Positions 1 through 11,073 of a stretch of DNA of 20,465 nucleotides are shown piece after piece. The position numbers and the translations under genes were made by a program. The DNA lies in NCBI GenBank assembly GCA_943704495.1, contig CALSCR010001011.1:5803-26267 (forward strand), given 5' to 3'. The DNA comes from Pigoraptor chileana (taxonomy: Eukaryota > Opisthokonta > Filasterea). The notes beneath the pieces are model-generated. The model saw nothing but the letters and a program-made list of their open reading frames with translations, was not told where the DNA came from and ran no database searches. The first letter of the stretch is position 1. Each line of letters opens with the position of its first letter.

Positions 1-63
1 CCCCCCCCCCCCCCCCCCTCTCTCTCGCTCTCTCTCTCTCTCCTCTTGTGCATTGACATGCAG
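1..63 (+). repeat. Poly-C followed by TC repeat inside a GSK3 intron
   Basis: The first 18 bases are all C, followed by a TC-rich run to about base 42 and then an acceptor ending in CAG at 61-63. It reads as the pyrimidine-rich 3' end of the intron before the first visible GSK3 exon. The homopolymer at the very edge may mark an assembly break. Confidence 0.8.
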
Positions 64-2225
<2,162 letters not shown>

Positions 2226-3966
2226 GTGCAACTGTCTACACGCCACACGCTCTGCTCGCTATCGTCCCCGGATGTCAACGGCAGCACGGCCAGGTAGCCT
2301 TCTCGTTCCCTGCCGTGGTCGTGGCTGTGGTTGTTTTGGGAATGTGGTGGTACCTCGGTAGTTGCTCGGTGTGCTGTCCCGTCTATATACATAAGCGTCG
2401 CTGTATTTCTTTTTCCCACTTCCTGCTCTCTTTATTTCGTGGTTTATTCGCCCAACAGCATGGGCACTTTTGAATGTGTTGTTGTATGATGTTCCATCGG
2501 GCATCCGTGCATCTGTCTGCCGCGTGCGTGTGTGTTGCATTGGTCGTTCGTCACGTGATGTCGGTGTCTTGTGTGGGTCGCGCAAGACTTCACCCACACT
2601 CGCGCCCATCATCCTGCGTGCTTATTTTTCGATGAATGCGTGTGTCCATGGTTACTTACTACCGTTCTGTTGTATGTAGCTTATGCTCTTTGTTTCTTTG
2701 TTATTGCTTTTGTATGCGTATATGTGTGTGTGATGTTGAGTACGGATGCTTTTTTGTATTGGCGGGCTAGTCCTGCCCCTGCCAACAATGCGACTCTGCT
2801 CTTTTCTATATGTGTGTCTGTGTTTGTGAATTTGTACGCTTTGTGTTGTTTATTGGGGGCTCAGGACTCTCCTGCCCCCGCTAATGTAGTGGGGGTTAGA
2901 TGAGTGTCTGTGTTGTGCATATGCCTGCCGCATTGCATGCACCGGCACGCTTGGTCCCGTGCCCTTGTTTGTCTTGGCATTCGCCGTGTGTATCACGCTA
3001 CTTATGCAGCTGTGGTCGCGTTTCTGTGAGTCCGTTGCCCCGCCATTGCTGTTGCGTGCACCCGCCGCCGTTCACTGCGTTGGTTTTATTCACGCTCTTG
3101 TATGTTTTCAGCTGTGCATTCTGCCCGATTTCCCGATTCTCCTTCCCTTACTCGGTTTGATATTTTCTCCACTCTGTTTTGTTTTTTCATCTTCTGTTTG
3201 TTTTCTCTTCTGGTTCCCGTTGATATGCTTGCGCCGTGGAACCTCCCCATTCCCCGCATACGCTGCGCTGCGGTGGCATGGGATGATTGCGTGCGTGCGT
3301 GTCGATGTTGTCGTGTGTTGTGTCACACGTGCACTTCTTAAATGTATGTTCTTTTTTCGCTTTTGATCGACCTCTTTGTGGTTTCTCCCACAAAGATTTG
3401 GCAACAAATATGCGTAATATACTGTAATACTCAAACACGACTCCCCCTGTTTGGCATCATCGCTTGCGTGGCGAAACTGAGCCGTGAAGTGGGCCTCGAC
3501 TAGAAAAGTACACACGCGGCATTATCGCTGGAGCTCGTTTGAGAGACTGTCGCGTTCGGTCCAAATTATGTGTTTGTTTGATTGTTTAAAAAAAAAAAAC
3601 CAAAGCAACCAGACAACAAAACAAAAAAAAAGGAGAAAAATTGAAGGCTAATTGTACAGTTGGGCGCGCACAACGCATTTGCAACGGCAACGGGGGAAAA
3701 CACGAACAAGCAGATGAAACAGAGAGAGGAGGCACGCTGTAGCACAAGCGCATAAAAGTAAGGGCAAGCAAGCAAAGCACATCACGCAAGCAAAACGCAG
3801 CCCCCGTCAACCTCACATAGACATGGGAGGGGAGGCAAAAAGAGACCCATTGCTGACCACTGACCACTGACCCCGGCGCCGTGTGAGCGTCTGTTGTGGC
3901 AACACAATACCAATCACACGCGTTTGGGCATGCACCCGGGCAGGAGGTGAATGAAGTGAAGACAGC
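2226..3966. other. Convergent intergenic region between GSK3 and eIF3i
   Basis: No convincing coding sequence is present in these 1.7 kb. The open frames here are low-complexity and show no family motif. The + strand is T/G-rich to about 3560, then becomes A/C-rich from a run of A near 3588 onward. This fits the 3' untranslated and downstream sequence of GSK3 (+) meeting that of eIF3i (-). A diverged tandem duplication with GC-rich hairpins lies at 2719-2895. No AATAAA hexamer was found for either gene. Confidence 0.6.
2719..2895. repeat. Diverged tandem duplication with GC-rich hairpins
   Basis: Two units of about 88 bases (2719-2806 and 2807-2895) share the same order of parts: a TATATGTGTGTG start, a T-rich middle, then a GC-rich core and an AATG or TAATG end. 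The core of unit 1 (2761-2783) can pair GGCGGG with CCTGCC. The core of unit 2 (about 2855-2879) can pair GGGGG and CAGGA with TCCTG and CCCCC across a two-base bulge and a three-base loop. It could be a 3' UTR element or plain duplication of a structured sequence. Confidence 0.5.
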
Positions 3967-5007
3967 TTAGATCTCATAATCAAAGTCAAAATAGTCCTCG
4001 TCGAAGTAATGCACGCGGATGTAACCGTCCTCGCCTCCAGACGAGTAGCTGTGCGGAGCACGAGATGGAGATGGAGTGAGATTAAATCGTTCAAATACTA
4101 CGATTGGGTGAGAAAACACCAACATCGCCAACGCACATCGCACACACACACACGCACCTCTTGCCGTCGGGGTGGAATGCACAAGTGTTGATGGGCCCAA
4201 AGTGACCCTTAACGCGACCGATTTCCTCCTCAAAGACAAGATGGAAAAAGCGTGCGTCAAACTTGCCCACACGCGCAGATGTGGTCGTGACGTCGCGTGC
4301 CTCCTGGCCACCGCCCAACACAACCTGCGGCGGAATCCGCCATTGAATTTCGCAAACAGAACAACGTGAGACAAAGCGAGAAAGAGCGATGGAAGTAAGC
4401 ATAAGGACAATGAGAAGAAACACAGGAAAATCAGCGTAACAAACGGCCGGAAAAGTAGAGCGCTGACGCCACCCTCCTCAGTCAACTCACGTGATTCTTA
4501 ATGGGAGAAATGGCAGCAGAGTTGACAGGTCGCTCCGTCTTGTAGGTCTTCATAACCTCAAGCGATTCTGTGTCGAGGAGCTGAAGAGTGCGGGGACAGA
4601 CACAAACATGACAACAATTAGTCAATCAGTCTGCTTCAGTATTCATTGGAGACCCCCTTCATTGCACATACGCACACAAGCACACCAATGGAAAGAATGT
4701 AGATGAGCACAGCGCATACTCATTCAGCGCAACTAAAACTCACTTTGGCATAGTTGTCCTTCGATGCAGTGATAAACATTGAGCTGTCGGCGTACAGCTG
4801 AATATCGTTGATCTGGCCCTCGTGCACACGCTCGTAGCTGAGGCGCTTTCCACTCTGCATAAAATCAATCCACATCACAGATCAGCGAGTGAATCACGGT
4901 TTGAACATCACAAAAGATCCCCTTCGAACGGGACCAAAAGTTGACACGTGTACGGCGTAAGTTAGGCGATAACTACACCAGCCAATGAGCACACATATAC
5001 ATAAGAT

Positions 5008-5056
<49 letters not shown>

Positions 5057-6075
5057 GGTGCGCGTGTCGTGCGTGCGTGCGTGCATGTCAATAGTTTACG
5101 CACCGATGCATCCCAGATGGAGACGGTGCCGTTCTCGTGGCCCGTGATGATGGTCCTGTCCAGAGGACCCCACACGGCAGCAGTCACCTTGTTCTTCTCA
5201 CCAACACCGACGGGGATAACCAACCGCGGGTCGCTCTCTGTGGCCAGCGGGTAACATTCATGCAACAGTCCGTCGATGGATAAGTCAATCAGTCAGTCAG
5301 TCGATCCGTCGGTCGGTCGATTGGCTAATTAATGGGCGTCCGCATTCACATGTCGCCATTATTGCGTACGTACTTAATTCCGCCCACGACGCATACCGCC
5401 CCCTCCTCACACACACACACTCACTCACACTCACACATGGCACAAATTCACTTGCTCCAGAGCCAGCAAAAAACAACAATGGTCAAACAAGAGAGCGACG
5501 GAAGCACACACCTGCAATATCCTGGATGACGAGCTCGCAGGGATATGTCATACGCTCGTCCGTCGTGTAAAAGATGGACTTTCCGCTGTAAGAGAACCCG
5601 CACGATCGCACGGCGGTCCGCGTGGCATACGTCTTTGTGCACACGCCAGTCTCCACATCCCACAGCTTGGCCGTGTTGTCTGCAGAGCCCGTCAGCAGGT
5701 TCTTTGTTTGCCCTGTGTTGTATTATTGGAAGAGATGATGGTCAGATGCGATGAATTTCTTCGCATGTCATGATACTAATGCTGGGACTCCAACTGTGTA
5801 AGACATCATACACGGTCCACATCTGTCACTATAGTTTGCCAGCGACAGCACATGACAAACATACATTTAACAAAAAAAAACAATTAAAACTTACAGTCGA
5901 CGTCGCACGTCCAGACTGCACCGACGTGGCCCTTGTATGATCCGAGACGCTCGCCATTGTGCGAGTACCACACGCTCGGGAAATGATCCTTTGCGACGCT
6001 AAACAGAAGGTCACCCTCGCGATTGTACTTGATCTTTGTGAGAGATCGTTCGTGCCCTTGGAGAAGAATCGGCCT
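3967..6075 (-). CDS. EIF3I: Eukaryotic translation initiation factor 3 subunit I (WD40), initiator exon unresolved
   Basis: eIF3i is a seven-bladed WD40 protein that binds eIF3b and eIF3g at the 40S ribosome during translation initiation. In transcript order the exons are 6075-5895, 5712-5512, 5237-5104, 4854-4744, 4580-4491, 4324-4158 and 4048-3967. They give 966 nt, so about 322 residues once an initiator methionine is added; human eIF3i has 325. Diagnostic stretches are [97 protein letters not shown] and [16 protein letters not shown]. The frame closes at every junction, including a TGG codon split between 5895 and 5712. The first visible exon begins at the codon just after the family's initiator Met, so the ATG must sit on an upstream exon. 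The only ATG followed directly by GT upstream is at 6391-6389, with a weak GTTGGT donor. CBS lies upstream in the same direction. Confidence 0.95.
5013..5055. repeat. TG dinucleotide microsatellite in an eIF3i intron
   Basis: An uninterrupted run of TG, about 21 units, within the 4855-5103 intron. GCGTGC-type variants follow on the right. It is CA in the transcript sense. Confidence 0.9.
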
Positions 6076-6388
6076 CTGTATGATGGCATATGTCCGACAG
6101 TGCGATTGTTTCCCGAGTCAATTTCACGCGTGTCACCCAAAGCCACGTGGCCAACACACACATGTGCAATACAGTACGTTTGCCGCCGCACAATCCAGCC
6201 TGGCGGTGTACCAGCAGTGCCCCGCGATGCTTCTTAATCAAAGCAACGGCTTCCTCATCCCATTACAACACACAACAACGCATAGCTATCTCCAAAAAAC
6301 TGCTCATCGCCCGTAATCCAGCAATGCAGGGACCCATCCAGTCCAGTTCGCCATTCACGCATGCACTCGCACAAACAACAAAACCAAC

Positions 6389-6391
6389 CAT
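6389..6391 (-). other. EIF3I: Candidate initiator ATG of eIF3i on a tiny first exon
   Basis: The ATG on the - strand is followed at once by GTTGGTTTTG, a possible donor. Joined to the acceptor at 6076 it would give Met-Arg-Pro-Ile, matching the family start Met-Lys-Pro-Ile. GTTGGA is also the donor inferred for VPS26C exon 4. No other ATG-GT on this strand between 6076 and 6460 keeps the frame. The 5' untranslated part of this exon is unknown. Confidence 0.35.
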
Positions 6392-6640
6392 TTTTTTCTC
6401 ACTGATTATCGAACACACGTCCGTCGCAGTGATATTTAAAGAATGATACTACACGGCAATGCAACCCTACTTCAACAAAATGCCTCCACAGTCGTCCTTG
6501 TACACAAGATTAGGCCGAGATGCAACTCGATCTGAGGGGCATTGCACTACTAATGCCGGCGCATGTGCGCAGTCGACCGTTTCAGAACGATGGACAGACA
6601 AAATCAACTGCCAAATCACACTATGGGGTTTGTATGGAGA

Positions 6641-6650
6641 TTTATTTATT
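6641..6650 (-). terminator. Candidate polyadenylation signal of CBS
   Basis: The reverse complement reads AATAAATAAA, two overlapping AATAAA hexamers, about 125 bases after the CBS stop codon. No other gene in the window shows a clear hexamer, so its use here is inferred from sequence and position. Confidence 0.55.
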
Positions 6651-6773
6651 TCCAGCTGATTCAGTCACACGAGGTGGCGGGATAATCCCGGATACCTCTG
6701 GGTGTCAACTCTGATCACGTGAGTGTGGCCGCCAGTGTGTTACTACTACATTTGTACCGGGGACTGTTTGAGC

Positions 6774-9700
6774 TTAGTTTGTCGACGAGTGCGGGTGGGC
6801 CATAATGTAGTTGAGGAGATCAATGCGCGTCACAATGCCCACAACAACCTGCTTGGTGATGTTGTCCTTGGACGAGGAGTCTGTGTTGCGTGGATGGGGA
6901 AGGGAAAAGAGGTTGTGAGGTTGATGCCACACTTGCACATTACCCACAAAAAGAATGGTCATTATGGACGTAAATCGAGAAACAAAATATACTATACTCA
7001 CAGCAGCGCTGGCTGTGCACAACAACGGCAAAATGGTCGCGGTCGAGGATGCGGGAAAGCTCCCCAAGAGTCGTCTTGAGGGAGATCTACACGCACGTTC
7101 CCGGTTACAGACAGCATCGAGAGCGATAGAAGAGGAGTGTGAGAAAACAGTGTAGTAACAGTTCGGGAGACACCAAGTAAATTCACACCTACGCATAAAC
7201 ACGCGCACGCACAAACGCACAAACGCACAAATGCACAAACGCACAAACGCACAAACGCACAAACGCACAAACGCACAAACGCACAAACGCACAAACGCGC
7301 ACACGCACGCACCTGCTTGAACTGCTTGTAAAGCGCCGCAGACACTTCGTCGGAGGGCTTGACGCGCTTTGCCATCAGCTTGGACATGAGGCTTCCTTCC
7401 GTCACCATTCCGAGAATGCGGCTCTTGTCGTCCACCACGGGCACCTGGTCGAATCCCTCCCTATCACGTGACGAGATGAACAACAACGGTCAATTGATCA
7501 CCGTCTCTTTCTCCCAATTCCCAAAAAACAACCCATCTCTTGTCTTTTCAACAGGCGGAAAAAGAAGGCCTGAGACAACATCCGCTGAACAAAAGACAAG
7601 AGCACGCGCAAGACACACGCACGAGAGGCAGGCGCTTACCGTCGGAGGAGGTCGACGGCATCGGCACACGTAACCGTGGGAAGGACAGTCAGGGGCGCCG
7701 ACAGCTGAAGCTCACCGACGTTCTTCGTCGACCACCACTCGCCATCGTTGACTGACTTGGCGGGCTCGATGAAGCCACGGTCCTCCATCCACTCGTTGTT
7801 GAGGAACTTTGTCCTGCGGCAGACACAACAGAACAACACACACAGGAAGGATTGTTTAATCCCACGGTTCGATCCCCGATAAGCCACGACCGTGCACATT
7901 GTTAGAATGCAAGTTTGGCATTCGCTCGACACAACCAACATATATATGTGCACAAACATATATACATAATAGCGACCCACAACAATACATATACAGCGGA
8001 CCAACACTACGCCCGAGCACAACAGCCAGCGCAGTTTGACTGACACCACCCACATGTAATTGCGCACGGAATCGGGAAGAACGACGACGCATTTCTTTCC
8101 AGGACCGAGCTCCTTGGCAGCCTGAATAGCCGCGGCCATCGCGGTGCCAGATGAACCACCTGCGCCCATACACACACAGCCCATGAGAGGAGACGATTGG
8201 CGAAGAAAGTGAGAAGAAGAAAGACGGAAAAAATGGAAGCAAGGAGGAATACACACAGAACACGCGCACACAGACAAACACACACAACACCACGCACAAC
8301 ACACGCTCAACACACGTACCGCAGAGAAGGCCTTCTTCTTTGATGAGGCGGCGGGACATGAGCAGTGACGTCTTGTCTTCCGATTTGATCCACTTATCAA
8401 TCAGCTGCCGCTCGAGGACAGTCGGAATGAAGTCGTAGCCAATGCCCTCGACCTGCACACGCGGGAACACGCATATTTCACTATGTTAGTGTCTGTGCGT
8501 GTGTGTGTGCGTGTGTGTGTTGGACGTGCGCACATGTGTGCGTGCTATTTAACCCCTGTAAAACATCCCTGGATATTGCGATTCCATCAACACACATAAC
8601 ATAAACAGTGGCAAGCTAGGTCATCCCCACACTCACCGCATATGTGGTGACGTCTGTCTGGTTGAGGCTCGCGGGCTCTGCGAGAATGGAGCCAAAGGGG
8701 TCGACGCCGACAATCTGCAATATCGGCGCGCAATGCAACAGACATCCACATAAGCATCCACAGAAACACAGAAGGGCATTGCAAAGCAGGAGCGCTAATA
8801 ACCACACATCCTATTCAGTGCGCACATACACACATAGGGTTATGAGCAACCGCCCAATAGGACAATTGCCCACGTGACACTTCGGGTGCCCAACCCACCA
8901 CGCAGTCGGGGCAGCGCTCCTTGATCTTGCGCGCAATGCCCGAGATGGTACCGCCGGTACCCGCGCCCGCCACGAGCATGTCAAGGTGGCCGTCGCACTG
9001 CTCGAGAATCTCCTCCGCCGTTCCGTCGTAATGTGCGAGCGGATTGTAGGGGTTTTTATACTGTGTGCGTACGTGCGTGCGCGTGTGTGTATATATTTAT
9101 ATATATGTGTGTGTGTGTGTATGTGTGTGCGTATGCCCGCGACAGAGCCGTGCAAACGCATATATGGTGCAAATCAAACGAACGAGTAGATATCAGTGCC
9201 ATTGCGAAGACAGTACAGCCTCTATGCTATGTGAATTCCGCATTCCATGAAAATACACAAAATACAAGCCGCAATTCAAGCACAACACGCACACGCACAC
9301 ACACACACACTCACACGCACACAGCAATAATAACAAGCAAGTCTACATAATTCATGCACACACACGCACCTGGTCGAGGATGTGCGAGTTTGGAATTTCC
9401 TTGTTCAAGCGAGCAGCGACGCCAATGTGGGATTCGGGTGAGTCGAACGCAGCCTCTGTCGGCGTGCGCACAATCTCCGCCCCCAGCGCCTTCAGGACGT
9501 CCACCTGTTTACAGTGGATTGGCACAATTGGGGCAGATGCGAATGTGTGGTGATCAGCAACAACGAAGCGTCACCCGAGAGCAAAGTATATCGTCTTATA
9601 ACAGCAACAACAATAACAACATCAACAACAACAAACAACAAACAAACTTAAGATAATCGCGCACCTTCTCCTGGCTCATCTTCTCCGGAAGGACAATAAT

Positions 9701-10745
9701 GCAGCGATAGCCCTTCACGGCTGCGGCGAGTGCGAGACCAATGCCTGCACCACATCACACAGCACCACAGCACATACGAACGCATTTTTATGGAAACCAA
9801 AAGCAGGCACCAAACAGCATGCGATCAGCGAGATATTTCTGAAGTCGAATATGTTCGTGCACACATTCACAATATCGTACCGAGAGATATAATCTGGGAG
9901 GTCCATTTGCATTCATATGTGAAATGAGAGCTGCGTTATTAAAAACAAACCACGCACCGCAATGCGGCAACATCCGCCCACCTGTGTTTCCCGATGTGGG
10001 CTCGATAAGCACATCGCCCTTCTTCAGTCGGCCCTCGCGCTCTGCTTCCTCAACCATGCGAAGACCAATGCGATCCTTAACAGATCCCCCCGCGTTGTAA
10101 AACTCGCACTTTGCAACTGGTTCAGAGAAAATTATGACAACATCAAATTGCATCACACATGAATGATTAAATTCCCCCACAAAAAAGAAAATAGTACTAA
10201 ACACGCAATAGCAATGCACAAAGCGAGAACACATCACGTGATTACGCAGTAGATAATCAGAGTGGAGAATGAGTGTGCCAATGAGACGTACGGAGTTCGC
10301 ACTTGAGGCCCTCGCTCTTTGCGATTTTGTTGATGCGGATCATGGGCGTGTTGCCAATGTGTCCCAAAACGGTATCCATGATCTTGGGCTCCCGCAATCT
10401 GACACGGCAAACAACAACACGGTCATTCAAATGGTCAAATGGAGAAGGTGCGCTTAATTCACACAGCAGAGATGTGACTCAATCAACACACAGGGCAGTC
10501 ATCAAAAATGGTGACGCCCAACTAAAGCAAGCGGTTGCAACACTAAAACAATCACATTATATTCGATTACCACGGGTGCGCAGAGAGGTAAAACGGCACA
10601 CACAGCAGACAGCGATGCAGAAGGTGAAGGTTATGTATGATACGCACTGCCTGTGGTGGTGGTGCGGGGACGGCTCTTTTGTGTTTGGCGTCCACGTGCA
10701 CTTCACGGGGCCCTCATTGCTGCGCTGCGAAAATGGGCACGACAT
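6774..10745 (-). CDS. CBS: Cystathionine beta-synthase with haem motif and CBS-domain pair
   Basis: This PLP enzyme condenses serine and homocysteine to cystathionine, the first step of transsulfuration. The thirteen exons in transcript order are 10745-10648, 10398-10292, 10116-9982, 9744-9665, 9504-9370, 9060-8899, 8714-8637, 8452-8320, 8159-8054, 7813-7640, 7460-7313, 7086-7002 and 6880-6774. They total 1548 nt, 515 residues (human 551). The N-terminus carries CTW and HHHH (Cys16, His28-31), matching the haem ligands Cys52 and His65 of the human enzyme. The catalytic core has GGSVKDR (PLP lysine Lys82), [16 protein letters not shown] (phosphate loop, about 216-223), CPDC (235-238, the CXXC of human CBS), [11 protein letters not shown] and LLCGGSSGTA. 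The C-terminal Bateman pair spans about 388-513, with [16 protein letters not shown] and VTRIDLL, and should bind S-adenosylmethionine as in the animal enzyme. All introns are GT-AG and all phases close, for example the split Met codon in RNYMTKF. Start chosen: the ATG directly upstream of the haem motif. Confidence 0.97.
7207..7294. repeat. Eight-base minisatellite in a CBS intron
   Basis: Eleven direct copies of ACGCACAA without spacers, with one variant (ATGCACAA, fourth copy). It lies in the 7087-7312 intron and ends 18 bases from the donor of the preceding exon. Flanking ACGC-rich sequence looks like decayed copies. Period 8 keeps no reading frame, so it is non-coding. Confidence 0.95.
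9061..9369. repeat. CBS intron with two microsatellites
   Basis: The left part (about 9075-9140) is an alternating TG/TA run including TATATATTTATATATATG. The right part (about 9283-9320) is a CA run broken by CG and CT. Both are intronic. Confidence 0.8.
9599..9650. repeat. AAC trinucleotide tract in a CBS intron
   Basis: An imperfect AAC repeat with ATA and ATC interruptions, within the 9505-9664 intron. On the transcribed strand it is a T/G-rich tract close to the donor. Confidence 0.8.
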
Positions 10746-11073
10746 TCTCTCGAGACTGTCAAGAAAATAACAGATATGCTCTTCTTGTCTGTTGGTTGTG
10801 CTGCTGCCTTATTTGAGGTCCTTTGCGAGATGCCATCTAAATGCTTGCATAATCGCCTGATCTCCCCGAAGCACCAAAACTGAGTGCGGCACGTGCAGAA
10901 GCCCGACTGATGAGTGCCTACCCCACAGCCCCAGCACATCTGCGAACTCACCCGAGCAAATTAATTTGCCGACAAGTTAAAATAATCTCAAAATGAGCCC
11001 AAATCAAAAGTGTGTAGGCTTGATGTGTGGGCACAAAAAAATACACCCAAAATCTCGGTCTTCATTCTTATGC
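10746..11073. other. CBS promoter region and bromodomain gene 3' end
   Basis: These 328 bases separate two genes transcribed leftward. They must contain the CBS promoter and 5' UTR, and the 3' UTR of the bromodomain gene. An AT-rich stretch (about 10957-10995) lies nearer the bromodomain stop. No AATAAA or TATA box could be assigned. Confidence 0.5.

Larger units (their letters stand above)
6076..6773. other. eIF3i first intron and promoter region joined to the CBS 3' UTR
   Basis: These 700 bases separate two genes transcribed leftward. The lower part should be eIF3i intron 1 and its 5' end; the upper part should be the 3' untranslated region of CBS. A palindrome TCACGTGA sits at 6715-6722, about 325 bases upstream of the candidate eIF3i ATG. 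I see no additional gene here. Confidence 0.55.

Noticed and set aside
2470-3366. Cys- and Val-rich + strand frames in the GSK3 downstream region
   Set aside because: Products of TG-repeat-rich sequence; no domain motif, no splice logic and no conserved block.
3566-3867. Hydrophobic - strand open frames resembling small membrane proteins
   Set aside because: They arise from the poly-A and A/C-rich composition of the eIF3i 3' region, with no ATG context or homology.
4923-4940. TTCGAAC T-loop-like sequence
   Set aside because: Only a three-base-pair stem is possible and there is no cloverleaf. It is intronic in eIF3i.
7207-7294. Possible CRISPR-like array
   Set aside because: Units are 8 bases with no spacers, in a eukaryotic intron. 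It is a minisatellite.
7866-7880. tRNA-like B box (GGTTCGATCCC)
   Set aside because: The flanking bases cannot form a T stem, and no acceptor or anticodon arm is found around it. It lies in a CBS intron.
7636-8400. 254-codon - strand frame across CBS exons and introns
   Set aside because: It mixes two CBS exon fragments with intron sequence; splicing at GTGGGT/CAG and GTACGT/CAG gives the conserved protein instead.
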